Below are positions 25,851 through 34,669 of a stretch of DNA of 64,000 bases, piece after piece (positions within the stretch are counted from its first letter, which is position 1; every line of letters starts with the position of its first letter). The stretch is from Winogradskya humida (GTDB lineage Bacteria > Actinomycetota > Actinomycetes > Mycobacteriales > Micromonosporaceae). A program made the translations under genes and the position numbers. The notes below the pieces were generated by a model. It was not told where the DNA came from, did no database searches, and saw only the letters and a list, made by a program, of their open reading frames with translations. The DNA is taken from the NCBI RefSeq assembly GCF_016862215.1, contig NZ_BOMN01000144.1, positions 1 through 64,000 of the forward strand. Reading direction: 5' to 3'.

Positions 25851-26526
25851 CCCCGATCCGGCCGATGCCGCCTTCGCCACCCTGACCAGCAGCAGCACCG
25901 TCGCCGAGGTGGGCGAGGCCTGCCTGCGGGCGCTGCCGCGGATCAGCGGGACGGCCGTGACCATCCTGACCGGCGTCAACACCCGCCGGAGCGTGTTCAC
26001 CAGCGACGACATAGGCACCGCCATAGAGGACGCGCAGTTCGAACATGGTGAGGGACCCTGTTTCCAGGCGTTCCACACCGGTGTCGCCGTGTTCGTCGCC
26101 GACCTGCGCGACCCGGTGCACATGGCATCCTGGCCGGGTTACGTCCCCGCCGCGCTCGTGGCCGGCGCCCTGGCCGTCGCCGCCCTGCCGATCACCGCCG
26201 GCCGTCGCCGCTTCGCCGTGCTCGACCTCTACCGCAGCAGCGCCGGACAATTTGACGACAACGAGGCCGCCGTAGCCGCTCGCTTCGCCGATGCCGCCGG
26301 CCGCGCGCTCCTGCACGCCGTCCCGGCAGCCGCTGACGCCGACTCGGGCTACGCACCCGAACGCCGCGACGTCGTCCACCAGGCAGTGGGCATGGTCATG
26401 GTGCAGGTGGGCGGCAACCGTCACGATGCGCTGGCCCGGCTGCGCGCACACGCCTACGCCACCGAAAGGCATCTCGACGACACCGCCGCCGACGTCCTCG
26501 GCCACCGCCTGTCGTTCACTCCCTAG
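25842..26526 (+). CDS. GAF-ANTAR domain RNA-binding regulator
   Basis: About 227 residues. A GAF domain (VTILTGVNTRRSVFTSDD, and FEHGEGPCFQAFHTG typical of the actinobacterial GAF-ANTAR group) is followed by a short ANTAR-like region (RRDVVHQAVGMVMVQVGGNR, ALARLRAHAYATERHLDD). A likely antiterminator. The start is uncertain: I use GTG 25842 just before the conserved part; GTG 25735 in the same frame is possible but lacks a ribosome site. It is divergent from the other GAF-ANTAR gene and on the same strand as the STAS gene downstream. Confidence 0.85.
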
Positions 26527-26645
26527 AACGCAGCACCCTTGATCGGTTCCCTCAGCCGAGGTCCACCGAAAGACCAATACTTACGTACCCGTCCAAACTG
26601 TCTACTTTCGGCACGACGAGCCGCCTACTCTCGTGAGGTGGCGTC

Positions 26646-27158
26646 GTGACCGATCACCGCCATCCGTTGCCCCGGACCCCGGTAGCGAACATCCGCACCC
26701 GGTGCCTCAGGGAAGCCGACATGACCGTTCCTTACCTGCCCCTTCCGGCCGCTGAGAACGAAGCGATCAACACCCCGCTTCCGTCCTTCACCAGCAGCGG
26801 AACAACGGCATTGATCGAGATCGGGGTACACGGCCGCTGGTCGTACGAGCTGGGCGCCGACGTCTCCGCCGGCATCCGCCAACAGCTCGCCGAACGTCCC
26901 AGCGCCATGATCATCGACCTCTGCGAGCTCCTGGACGCCGACGGCACCAGCCTCGCGCTGTGGCTCGCCACGCGACGGGCCTGCACGGCGATACGGCCAC
27001 CGATCGCGCTGGCACTGTGTCTGCCGGGCAAGACGATGCTGGAACGCAGGCTGCGGCGCATCGACACGAACCGCCTGCCACGATTCACCACCATGTGCGA
27101 GGCACGGGCCGCCATGATAAAACGGCGGAAGAGCGCCGATCTCACCGTACTACGTTAG
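26646..27158 (+). CDS. STAS-domain protein
   Basis: 170 residues. The C-terminal part is a STAS fold: IEIGVHGRWSYELGADVSAG, MIIDLCELLDADGTSLALWLA, then ALCLPGKTMLERRLRR. The usual phosphorylatable serine position reads DADGTS, so control by phosphorylation is less certain than in RsbV. The N-terminal 50 residues are not recognisable. The GTG at 26646 has GAGGTGG just upstream; ATG 26721 is an alternative. Its stop overlaps by four bases that of the convergent STAS-kinase fusion gene, whose STAS half resembles it (shared ALCLP segment). Confidence 0.8.
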   Translation: MTDHRHPLPRTPVANIRTRCLREADMTVPYLPLPAAENEAINTPLPSFTSSGTTALIEIGVHGRWSYELGADVSAGIRQQLAERPSAMIIDLCELLDADGTSLALWLATRRACTAIRPPIALALCLPGKTMLERRLRRIDTNRLPRFTTMCEARAAMIKRRKSADLTVLR

Positions 27159-28015
27159 GCCACCGAGGCCCACACCACCTTGCCGCCGAGAGTAGGCATC
27201 GCACCCCACCCGGTGGCGACATGGTGCACCAGACGCAGCCCACGCCCCCGGTATTCGAGGACGGCCAGCGGATCCACCGATACCGGGTGGCGTGGGCGGG
27301 GGAACCAGGAAATGCCGTCCCGCACCGCGACGTGCAGCATGGTGCCGGTGCGCGACAGCGTGACGACGAAGTCGGTGCAGGCGTGTTCCACGGCGTTGGC
27401 CGCCAGCTCCGACACCACCAGCAGCGCGTCCTGCAGCAGCCCGGGCAGATTCCAGGCAAGACATGCCCGGCTGACGAGTTCCCGGGCGGCCCGCACCGAG
27501 GCCGGCAGTGGCTGCAGGCGCGCCTGGAGATGGTCGGCGCGCGACGTCCGGGCGGCGACGGCCGTGCGCACCTGCGGCATCCCGGCGTACACCTCCGGTC
27601 CCGGTTTCCCGGCAAGTGCCAGCTGCCGGTTCAACCGCGTCGCCACGGGCAGGCACAACGCGAGCTGCACCGGCGACACCTCCCGCAGGGCCCGCTGCCA
27701 GGCATCGCGCCAGAACGGGACGCTGTCGCCGAGCGGGTCATCCACCTCGTGCAGGTCGACGATGATCGCGCGGGACGGCCCCGCCAGGCACAGGCCCAGC
27801 CCCTCGGACACCTGACCGGCCAGCACCGGCGACCACCGGCCGTACACCACCAGCTCGACCACCGCGATGCCCGCGTCGCCGGTGACGCCCACTGCGATCC
27901 CCGCGTCGCCGGTGACGCCCACTGCGCTCTCGTCGTGGCCGGTGACACCCACCGCGCTCCCGGAGTGGGCGGCCGCGGCAGTGAGCAGATATGGGGATCG
28001 AAGTAACTCGGTCAC
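27155..28015 (-). CDS. STAS-HATPase fusion (anti-sigma kinase-like)
   Basis: About 286 residues. The N-terminal half is STAS-like (VVELVVYGRWSPVLAGQVSE, SRAIIVDLHEVDDPLGDSV, QLALCLPVATRLNRQLALAG). The C-terminal half is an RsbW-type ATPase with N-box VVSELAANAVEHACTD and lid GRGLRLVHHVATGWG. Fusion of an antagonist-like domain to its kinase suggests an internally controlled sigma regulator. The GTG at 28015 is chosen because the longer frame to 28231 has no conserved sequence. Before the STAS part lie three tandem 10-residue units (VGVTGDAGIA type) from a 30-bp DNA repeat. No adjacent sigma gene is on the same transcript. Confidence 0.8.
   Translation of the reverse strand: MTELLRSPYLLTAAAAHSGSAVGVTGHDESAVGVTGDAGIAVGVTGDAGIAVVELVVYGRWSPVLAGQVSEGLGLCLAGPSRAIIVDLHEVDDPLGDSVPFWRDAWQRALREVSPVQLALCLPVATRLNRQLALAGKPGPEVYAGMPQVRTAVAARTSRADHLQARLQPLPASVRAARELVSRACLAWNLPGLLQDALLVVSELAANAVEHACTDFVVTLSRTGTMLHVAVRDGISWFPRPRHPVSVDPLAVLEYRGRGLRLVHHVATGWGAMPTLGGKVVWASVA
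27864..27953. repeat. 30-bp in-frame tandem repeat, three copies
   Basis: Units start at 27864, 27894 and 27924. The first two differ at a single base and the third is degenerate. They encode repeats of the VGVTGDAGIA type near the N-terminus of the STAS-HATPase protein and probably arose by slippage. Confidence 0.8.
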
Positions 28016-28106
28016 TGCGAAATACCGGAAGGGTCGGTGATGTGCACAGCTGCTCCAAGGCACCTTGTCAGAACCGGTGCGCCACCGAGGTCCGGGGCAG
28101 CTGACA

Positions 28107-28143
28107 GGGGAATACGGCACCCCCGGTGAACACACCGTATCCC
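28107..28143 (-). terminator. Possible nested hairpin after the ECF membrane-protein gene
   Basis: ATACGG (28112-28117) pairs with CCGTAT (28135-28140), extended past a one-base bulge by GGG/CCC. A CACC/GGTG stem fits inside the loop. It lies about 45 bases past the stop of the gene ending at 28188. Confidence 0.35.
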
Positions 28144-28187
28144 AAGTGCCGAGATCGGCCACTTCACAGCCGATCGGGTGACGTTCC

Positions 28188-28898
28188 TCAACCGGTGAAG
28201 CGGATGGTCTGCATGCCGGTCCTGCCACCATCGGCGACCAGGCTCCCCTCGACCTCCAGGATGCCGTACCGGCCCTCGAGCTCGAACTGGCCCGAGTCCC
28301 CGGCCGGCACCACCCGCCAGGTCTGCGCCTCGGCGCCGTCCTGACAGGCCTGCAGGGTCAGCGTCACCTCCGGGGTGTCCGCCACGCACATCCCCGGCCG
28401 TGCCGGTGGCACGATCACCACCCGGTTCGTGCCCGAGACCGGTGCCGGGCTCAGCATCATCTCCGTGGACGGGTCCTTCACCGAGCCGGTGAAGTCGACG
28501 ACGTCGCCCGCGCCGATCTGCATCCACCGGTCCACGGCGTCGTCGGCCACGTCGATCAGCACACCGACGTTCAGGTCGACGCCGAGGTTCCGGAGCTGCT
28601 TGACGTTCGACGTCACCGTGCTGGTCCGGGTCTTGGAGGTGACGGGGGCCGGCGAGGACGGCGACGGCGATGGCGATGCCGGGGCGACCGGGTGGTCGGG
28701 TTGCTCGGGACCGCGATTCACCAGCACTCCGAGGCCGCCCGCCGCGATCAGGACGGCGACGAATGCGGCACCGGCTGCCCGGTTGCGGCGCCTGCGGGCC
28801 GCACGATGGCGGATCTCCCGGGCGGGTGCGGGGGCCGTGGTGTGCTGGAGGTGGTCGGCGTACGCCTCGAGGCCCTGCTGGATCCGATCGTCAGACAT
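28188..28898 (-). CDS. Membrane protein paired with ECF sigma factor (putative anti-sigma factor)
   Basis: 236 residues: a short basic cytoplasmic N-terminus (about 45 residues), one membrane helix (AAGAAFVAVLIAAGGLGVLV), a Ser/Pro linker, and an extracytoplasmic domain from about residue 98. That domain is clearly homologous to the lipoprotein at 29447-30127: GVLIDVADD, PVSGTNRVVI, CVADT, WRVVPAGDSGQFEL and GRTGMQTI recur, and two cysteines are conserved. The position after, and 8-base overlap with, the sigma gene suggests an anti-sigma factor, but no zinc-binding HxxxCxxC motif is present, so the cytoplasmic part is unlike classical ones. Function inferred. Confidence 0.75.
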   Translation of the reverse strand: MSDDRIQQGLEAYADHLQHTTAPAPAREIRHRAARRRRNRAAGAAFVAVLIAAGGLGVLVNRGPEQPDHPVAPASPSPSPSSPAPVTSKTRTSTVTSNVKQLRNLGVDLNVGVLIDVADDAVDRWMQIGAGDVVDFTGSVKDPSTEMMLSPAPVSGTNRVVIVPPARPGMCVADTPEVTLTLQACQDGAEAQTWRVVPAGDSGQFELEGRYGILEVEGSLVADGGRTGMQTIRFTG

Positions 28899-29403
28899 CG
28901 CGGCGCTCCTGACCCGTCTCGAACATCTCGCTGTCGGTCAGATGGGCGGCCAGGGCACGGCGTCCCCGGGCCAGCCAGGTGGTGACGGTACCCGCCGGGA
29001 TGCCGGTCTCCCGGTGGATCTCGGCCACGCTGAGCCCTGCCAGATGATGCAGGACGATCACCCGGCGCTGATCCGCCGGGATGCGCCGCAGGGCCGCGAC
29101 GATGGCGACGTGATCCGGGCTCAGTCCCTCGACGTGCCGGTCGGCATTGTCGCTGCGATGGGCGTGCAACCGGTTGACGGCCTTGCGCCAGGCGCTCACC
29201 GCGTGGCGGTAGGCGACCTGGCGTACCCAGGCCTCGGGATTGTCGAACCGGCTGATCTTGTGCCATCGGTTCCAGGCACGCAGGTACGCCTCGGCCACGG
29301 AATCCTCCGCGTCGGCCCTGCTGCCCACCATCATCGTGACGTGCGCGAGCACACGCCGCGACGAGGTCGCGTAGAACGCGTCGAAGTCCTCGGAATCACG
29401 CAT
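28891..29403 (-). CDS. ECF-family RNA polymerase sigma factor (SigE-like)
   Basis: 170 residues. The sigma-70 region 2 segment ADAEDSVAEAYLRAWNRW and FDNPEAWVRQVAYRHAVSAWRK is followed by region 4 with ALRRIPADQRRVIVLHHLAGLSVAEI and GTVTTWLARGRRAL. The size and order are those of ECF sigma factors. The ATG at 29403 begins the conserved part, with GGAG about 11 bases upstream. The gene ends by overlapping the following membrane-protein gene by 8 bases, so the two are translationally coupled. The homologous lipoprotein gene is 43 bases upstream on the same strand. Confidence 0.92.
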   Translation of the reverse strand: MRDSEDFDAFYATSSRRVLAHVTMMVGSRADAEDSVAEAYLRAWNRWHKISRFDNPEAWVRQVAYRHAVSAWRKAVNRLHAHRSDNADRHVEGLSPDHVAIVAALRRIPADQRRVIVLHHLAGLSVAEIHRETGIPAGTVTTWLARGRRALAAHLTDSEMFETGQERRDV

Positions 29404-29446
29404 GGACAGGGGAACTCCTGGTGGTCTCGGCCTTCGCCGGGTGGTG

Positions 29447-30127
29447 TCAGCTCGAGAACGGGATGGTCTGCAGGCCCGTGCGACCGGACCCGCCCGTGGT
29501 GATCCGCCCGTTGTCGACCGTAACGATGCCGTAGGCGCCCTTGAGCTCGAACTGGCCGGAATCCCCGCCCGGGACGACGGTCCAGATCTGCGCGGCACGG
29601 CCCGCCTGGCACGTCTCCAGCGCCAGCGCGGCGCCCTTGGTGTCGGCGACGCAGCTGCCCTTGCCGAGGTCCTCGTTCCAGAACGGCGGCTTGATCAGTA
29701 CGCGGTTCTTCGCGCTCACCGGTGCCGCCTTGAGCGCCATCATCGTCGAGTCGGTCCTGCCCGTCCCGGTGAAGTCCACGCCGTTCCTGCCGACCTGCAG
29801 GTAACGGTCCTCGCCGTCGTCCGCGACGTCGATGAGCACCCCCTTGTTGATGTCGATGCCGAGCCGCTCGAGCTGACTGAGGTCCGACGTGCCCGCCTTG
29901 GTCGCGGTCCTGGTCGCCGCCTTGGTCGCCGTTGCGGTCGCCGTTGCGGTCGCCGCGGCGGGCGAGGTCGACGCGGTCGAGCCGGCGGGCGAGGCGGCCG
30001 CAGGCGAGGCTGCGGGCGAGGCTGCGGGCGAGGCTGCGGGCGAGGCCGTTGTCGGGGTGGCTTCGGCGCAGGCCGAGAGGGCGGCGGCTCCGGCGAGGGC
30101 GGCGACTCCGGCGATGATCTTGCGCAT
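29447..30127 (-). CDS. Lipoprotein sharing the sensor domain of the adjacent ECF membrane protein
   Basis: About 226 residues. The ATG at 30127 has AAGGAG 7 bases upstream. The lipoprotein signal is clear (GVAALAGAAALSAC with the cysteine at the lipobox). A low-complexity Ala/Ser/Pro/Thr linker with repeated SPAA units follows. The C-terminal 140 residues match the extracytoplasmic part of the protein encoded at 28188-28898 (LIDVADDGEDR, SCVADT, VVPGGDSGQFEL, GRTGLQTI). First gene of the lipoprotein-sigma-membrane protein unit, so perhaps a target, decoy or co-sensor of the sigma system. The domain is not one I can name. Confidence 0.8.
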   Translation of the reverse strand: MRKIIAGVAALAGAAALSACAEATPTTASPAASPAASPAASPAAASPAGSTASTSPAAATATATATATKAATRTATKAGTSDLSQLERLGIDINKGVLIDVADDGEDRYLQVGRNGVDFTGTGRTDSTMMALKAAPVSAKNRVLIKPPFWNEDLGKGSCVADTKGAALALETCQAGRAAQIWTVVPGGDSGQFELKGAYGIVTVDNGRITTGGSGRTGLQTIPFSS

Positions 30128-30221
30128 GGTGGCTCCTTGGGGGTCGGTCGATACGCCCCGGACACGCCTGCGCGGCACTCCTGATTTCACCGCCAAGGTA
30201 ACGAAAAGATCACGGCCAGCG

Positions 30222-31076
30222 TCAGGCGCCACCGCGGGGAAAGGGCCGGCCAAGAGCCTGGGGCTGGTTGTGGCGGCTGGCGAACAGCAGCATCGCGAGC
30301 AGGGCCAGCAGGTACGGCGCGGAGATCAGGAGTTGCGAGTTCAGGGTGACACCCAGCGCGGGCAACGCCAGCCGGAGCGCGTCGGCGAGGCCGAACAGCG
30401 CGCAGCCCACGAGCGTCCGGGCCAGCCGCCAGCCACCGAAGATGACCGCGGCGATGACGAGGTAGCCCCGGCCGGCGGTCATGTTCTGGTTGAACGAGCC
30501 GACCTCCCCCACCGCGAGATAGGCGCCGCCGAGCCCGGACAGCGCCCCGCACCACAGCAGAGCCTGCCTGCGCCGGAGGTTGACCCGGATGCCGGTCATG
30601 GCGGCGGCCTGGGGGTTCTCGCCGGCCGCGCGCAGTTCCAGCCCCCAGCGGCTGCGGCCGACCAGCCACCACGTCAGCGGGACGATGGCGAGCAGCGAAT
30701 ACAGCGGCCACCGTTCGGGCGGGCGGCTCAGAGGCGCCGCGGTCGCTATCAGGTAACTGGTCAGGCCGAGGACGAGCGCGTTGAGCACCAGGCCCACCAC
30801 GAACGTGTTCACCGCGAGGCCGTGGGCGAGCACGCCGTGGACCAGGCCGATGAGCGCGCCGATCAGGACGCCCGCCAGCAGCCCGGCGATGCCGCTACCG
30901 GTGAGGCCGGCGACGGCGACCGCCCCGAACGCCGCGCCCAGCATCATGGCCTCGACGGAGATGTTCAGCGTGCCGGCGCGTTCGGCGAGGTATTCCCCGC
31001 AGGCCGCGAACGCGAGCGGCGCAGCCAGCCGCACGCCGCTGGACAGAACGGTCTCGATGTCACCGGCAAGGCTCAT
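30222..31076 (-). CDS. ABC transporter permease (BMP/nucleoside-type, second subunit)
   Basis: About 284 residues with some eight hydrophobic helices. It resembles the YufQ/NupQ permease of nucleoside importers: AERAGTLNISVEAMMLGAAF and RAAGENPQAAAMTGI are typical of this branched-chain/ribose-like permease group. The ATG at 31076 overlaps the stop of the preceding permease gene (ATGA). Last gene of the importer set (substrate-binding lipoprotein, ATPase, two permeases). Confidence 0.9.
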   Translation of the reverse strand: MSLAGDIETVLSSGVRLAAPLAFAACGEYLAERAGTLNISVEAMMLGAAFGAVAVAGLTGSGIAGLLAGVLIGALIGLVHGVLAHGLAVNTFVVGLVLNALVLGLTSYLIATAAPLSRPPERWPLYSLLAIVPLTWWLVGRSRWGLELRAAGENPQAAAMTGIRVNLRRRQALLWCGALSGLGGAYLAVGEVGSFNQNMTAGRGYLVIAAVIFGGWRLARTLVGCALFGLADALRLALPALGVTLNSQLLISAPYLLALLAMLLFASRHNQPQALGRPFPRGGA

Positions 31077-32095
31077 GCGGAGGACCACCGTTTGAGCGCC
31101 GGCGGGGCGACGAACGCGAGGACCAGCAGGGCTTTGACCACATCGACGAGGTACGACGGGACGCCGGTCGCCGCCAGAAAGCTCCCGCCCGAGCGCAGCA
31201 CCGCGAACAGCCCCGCGACCGGGATCGCGAGCAGCGGCCGGTTCCGGGCGACCAACGCGACCAGCAGACCGTCCCACCCGATGCCGAGGGAGGTGCCCGG
31301 CTGGAGACGGTTCGTACTCAGTGGACTCGCCAGCACCACGGCCCCGGCGAGTCCGGCGAGCGCCCCGGAGATGGCCAGCGCTACGCCGCCGAGCGCTCCC
31401 ACCCGTACCCCGGAATGCTGTGCTGCTCGGGGGTTGAGACCTAGCAGGGTGATCCGGAAACCCCAGCGGGTGCGGGCCAGGACCACCGCGACCAGGATCG
31501 CCAGCACCGCGCCGGTCAGCAGGCCCGCGTTGACCCGGAGGCCCGGGTAGTGGCCGATCGAGCCCAGCAGGGCGTCCGCGGGCAGTTTGTTCGTCTGCGG
31601 CAGCACGGTCGCCCGGCCCAGCCGCGACTCCTGCAACAGCCACGGGGTGTTCACCGCGAACGCGACGACCTGCTGCGCGAGGAACGTCATCAGCAGCGTG
31701 CTGACCACGATGTCGACGCCGCGCAGCCGGTGCATGAGCGAGCTGAGCCACGCCCAGAGACCGGCGGCGAACGCGGACGCCAGCAGGATGACCACGACCA
31801 GCGCGGGACCCGGGACGGCGAGGCGCAGTCCCACGGCGGCACCGGCGAGCGCACCGACGAGCACCTGACCCTCCTGGCCGATGTTGAACACGCCGGCACG
31901 GGCGCTCACGCAGGCGCCGACCGCGATGAGCAGCAGCGGGGCGGCGTACAGCAGGGTGAGGCTGAGGGCTGTGGCGTCGCCGAGGCTGCCCCGGACAAGT
32001 GCCTGCAGGGCCGCCGGCGGGGAGCCGCCGGTGACGGTGATGAGCAGGGACGACAGGGCGAGGGCCACGACCAGGGCGGCTACGGTACGGATCAC
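31073..32095 (-). CDS. ABC transporter permease (BMP/nucleoside-type, first subunit)
   Basis: 340 residues, about nine helices, of the YufP/NupP type. Diagnostic segments are SARAGVFNIGQEGQVLVGAL and GLNPRAAQHSGVRVG, the latter being the coupling region for the ATPase. It overlaps both neighbours by ATGA, implying one polycistronic transcript. Together with the other permease it should form the membrane channel for import of a nucleoside-like or related substrate. Confidence 0.9.
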   Translation of the reverse strand: MIRTVAALVVALALSSLLITVTGGSPPAALQALVRGSLGDATALSLTLLYAAPLLLIAVGACVSARAGVFNIGQEGQVLVGALAGAAVGLRLAVPGPALVVVILLASAFAAGLWAWLSSLMHRLRGVDIVVSTLLMTFLAQQVVAFAVNTPWLLQESRLGRATVLPQTNKLPADALLGSIGHYPGLRVNAGLLTGAVLAILVAVVLARTRWGFRITLLGLNPRAAQHSGVRVGALGGVALAISGALAGLAGAVVLASPLSTNRLQPGTSLGIGWDGLLVALVARNRPLLAIPVAGLFAVLRSGGSFLAATGVPSYLVDVVKALLVLAFVAPPALKRWSSA

Positions 32096-33582
32096 CGCGC
32101 CACGCCGCCGACGAGCAGCCCGAGCCGTTCCGCGGTGGCGTCCGCCGTGCGCATCTCCCCCGCGATGCGGCCGGAGGCGATGACCGCGATCCGGTCGGTG
32201 AGCCCGAGAACCTCCTCGATCTCCGTGGAGATGAGCAGCACCGCCACCCCGTCACGCGCGCATGACCGCAGGCGGGAGTAGAGATCCTCGGCGGCGCCGA
32301 CGTCGAGACCGTGCGACGGCTGCGCGACGACCAGGACCTTCGGGTGTGCGGAGAGTTCGCGGGCCAGGACGACGCGCTGCTGGTTGCCGCCGGAGAGCGT
32401 ACGCAGCGGTGCGTCCAGCGAGGCCGCGACGATGCCGAACTCCTCGGCGAGCCCCTGGGCGGTGCGGCGCAGGCGGCGCCGGTTGAGCACCGGGTCCTTC
32501 ATGACCAGGTTCGCGGCGACGCTCAGGTCGAGCACCACCCCGGCCCGGTGCCGGTCCTCCGGCACGATGCCGAGTCCGGCCCGGTGCAACGCTCCAGGCC
32601 GCTTCAAGGCGACGGGTACGCCGCTCAGCTCGACAATCCCCGCATCCGGCACGATCAACCCGCTGAGCACGTCACCGAGCACCGTCTGCCCGTTGCCCTC
32701 GGCGCCGTACAACCCGGTTATCTCCCCGGGCCGCACGTCGAGGTCGACGCCGTTCAGAAATGGCCGTACCACGAGCCCCCGCAGCCGCATCGCCGGTGTC
32801 TGGTCTACTTCGGATTCCGCTTCGGGGGTGGCGGGGAGTAACCCCAGCGCCGCCGCCTCGGCGCCCAGCGAGACGTCCCGGCCGACCATCTGCCGGGCGA
32901 GCTCCGCGACGTCCGTGTCCCGGGTCGCGCTGCGGAAGACCACGCGGCCCCGGCGCAGCACCGTCACCCGGTCGGTTGCCGCGGCGATCTCCGCGAGCTT
33001 GTGGCTGATCAGTACGACGGCCCGCCGCTCCGAGCGCACCATGCGGCGCAGCACGGCGAACAGCTCGGCCGACTCGGCGCGGGTCAGCACCGACGTCGGC
33101 TCGTCGAGGATGAGCACACCCGGGTCGCGGCGCAGGCACTTGATGAGCTCGACCCGTTGCCGTTCACCGGCCGACAGCGTGCCGACGATGGCCAGCGGGT
33201 CTATCGGGAGCCCGTACCGTTGCGCGACCGCGTGAATCTCGGCCTGGGCGGCCGCCCGCCGGATGCGGCCGGTGTCGCCGAGGATGACGTTCTCCCACAC
33301 GGGCAGCGGGTCGATCAGGCTGAAATGCTGGTGCACCATGCCCAGCCCGAGCGCCGCCGCGTCCTGCGGGCCGGCGATGCGCACCGGCTCGCCGTCGCGC
33401 AGGACGGTGCCGGCGTCGCGGGTCTCCAGGCCGAAAAGGATGCGCATCAGGGTGGACTTGCCCGCGCCGTTCTCCCCCAGCAACCCGTGGATCTCACCCG
33501 GATCGATGTCGAGATCCACGCCGTCGCAGGCGACGACGGTGCCGTAGCGCTTGGAGACGGCCCTCAGCGTCAGGGCGCTCAT
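32092..33582 (-). CDS. ABC transporter ATPase, duplicated (YufO/NupO-like)
   Basis: 496 residues with two ATPase halves. The N-half has Walker A GLLGENGAGKST, signature LSAGERQRVEL and Walker B VLILDEPTSVLT. The C-half has the degenerate Walker A GLYGAEGNGQTVL, signature LSGGNQQRVVLAREL and Walker B VLVVAQPSHGLD with Gln for the catalytic Glu. One degenerate site is normal for importers of ribose and nucleosides. The ATG at 33582 begins the conserved sequence; the frame extends upstream into the binding-protein gene and is not used. It starts two bases after that gene ends. Confidence 0.92.
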   Translation of the reverse strand: MSALTLRAVSKRYGTVVACDGVDLDIDPGEIHGLLGENGAGKSTLMRILFGLETRDAGTVLRDGEPVRIAGPQDAAALGLGMVHQHFSLIDPLPVWENVILGDTGRIRRAAAQAEIHAVAQRYGLPIDPLAIVGTLSAGERQRVELIKCLRRDPGVLILDEPTSVLTRAESAELFAVLRRMVRSERRAVVLISHKLAEIAAATDRVTVLRRGRVVFRSATRDTDVAELARQMVGRDVSLGAEAAALGLLPATPEAESEVDQTPAMRLRGLVVRPFLNGVDLDVRPGEITGLYGAEGNGQTVLGDVLSGLIVPDAGIVELSGVPVALKRPGALHRAGLGIVPEDRHRAGVVLDLSVAANLVMKDPVLNRRRLRRTAQGLAEEFGIVAASLDAPLRTLSGGNQQRVVLARELSAHPKVLVVAQPSHGLDVGAAEDLYSRLRSCARDGVAVLLISTEIEEVLGLTDRIAVIASGRIAGEMRTADATAERLGLLVGGVAR

Positions 33583-33584
33583 GC

Positions 33585-34655
33585 TCAGGCGCCGAGCTTC
33601 TTGACTTCCGCCGCCGGATCGATCTTCTTGGCGCCGATGCCGGCGATGAACGCCGCCAGCTTCGCGTTCTGCTCGGCCGTGCCGTGGCACAGCTTCACCG
33701 TCGGGTACGGGTCGACGCCCAGCTGCCACGTCCGGGTCACACCCATCCGCAGCTGCCCGGCGGCGAACTGGGTCAGGGCGGCCTCGAAGTAGTCACCCGG
33801 ATCGAACAGCACGGACACGTCGAACGTGGGGCCGGTCGACGCGCACCGATCGGTGCCGGGCGTGAGCGTGATGAGCTTTTTCGAGTTGGCCAGCGCCGTC
33901 GCCGCGTCGGTGGCACCTCCGAGGTACGGGTAGAGCACGCCGACCCCCTGGCTCATCTGCGCCTGCGTGGCTTCCCGTGCCTTACCGGAATCGTTGAAGT
34001 CCCCGGCGTACGTGGTAACCAGCGTCGCGTCCGGGATGAGCTCGCGCATGCCCGCCTTGAACGCGGTCGACGCCACCACGGTGAAGTCGGCCTCCGGCCC
34101 GGTGACGAAGCCCGCCCTGGTGACACCACGCTCCTGCATCAGCAACCCGGCCGCATACCCGGCGACGAGCATCGACTGGTTCGGGTCGTCCGTCGACAGC
34201 ATGACCTCCGGCGTCTGCGGGATGTTCGCCGACGAGGGGACGTACCAGGCCGTCTTCGTGCAGACCGGCTCCGTCGAGGCCGGGATGGCGTCCTTGAGCT
34301 CGGTCGCACCGATCGCCACCAGATCGACCTTCTGCTGGCACAGTGCCCGCGCGGCGTTCAGCGCGTCGGCGATCGGCACGCTGCCCCGTTTGATCACCGT
34401 CCAGCCCTTGCTCCGCGCGAACGCCTCGGCCTTGACCACGAAGCTCTCGTAGTAGCCGTTGTCGTTGATGTCGCCGGGGCTGAGCACCCCGACGACCACC
34501 TTGCCGTCACCGTTCACATCGGGCTCACCGGCCGGCACGGTCCCCGCCCCGGCCGGCGCCGACGCCCCGGAGACCTCCGGGGTCGCGGTGGCATCGTTGC
34601 TCACGCACGCGGCGAGCAGGACGGTCGCCATGATCGGTACCAGTGCTCTTCTCAT
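33585..34655 (-). CDS. BMP-family substrate-binding lipoprotein
   Basis: About 356 residues. A short lipoprotein signal with lipobox LLAAC at residues 15-19 is followed by a BMP/PnrA-type periplasmic-binding fold: VVVGVLSPGDINDNGYYESF, KVDLVAIGATEL, LVAGYAAGLLMQERGVTRAGF. Such proteins usually bind purine nucleosides. The mature N-terminus contains DVNGDGK, a calcium-loop-like motif. The ATG has GGAG 6 bases upstream. The gene begins 14 bases after the P450 stop, so the importer may share its transcript. The ligand is not determinable from sequence. Confidence 0.88.
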   Translation of the reverse strand: MRRALVPIMATVLLAACVSNDATATPEVSGASAPAGAGTVPAGEPDVNGDGKVVVGVLSPGDINDNGYYESFVVKAEAFARSKGWTVIKRGSVPIADALNAARALCQQKVDLVAIGATELKDAIPASTEPVCTKTAWYVPSSANIPQTPEVMLSTDDPNQSMLVAGYAAGLLMQERGVTRAGFVTGPEADFTVVASTAFKAGMRELIPDATLVTTYAGDFNDSGKAREATQAQMSQGVGVLYPYLGGATDAATALANSKKLITLTPGTDRCASTGPTFDVSVLFDPGDYFEAALTQFAAGQLRMGVTRTWQLGVDPYPTVKLCHGTAEQNAKLAAFIAGIGAKKIDPAAEVKKLGA

Positions 34656-34669
34656 CCCAGGCTCCCCGG

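Noticed and set aside
32672..32710. Missing catalytic residues in the second half of the ABC ATPase
   Set aside because: Degeneracy of one ATPase half is normal for ribose/nucleoside-type importers.
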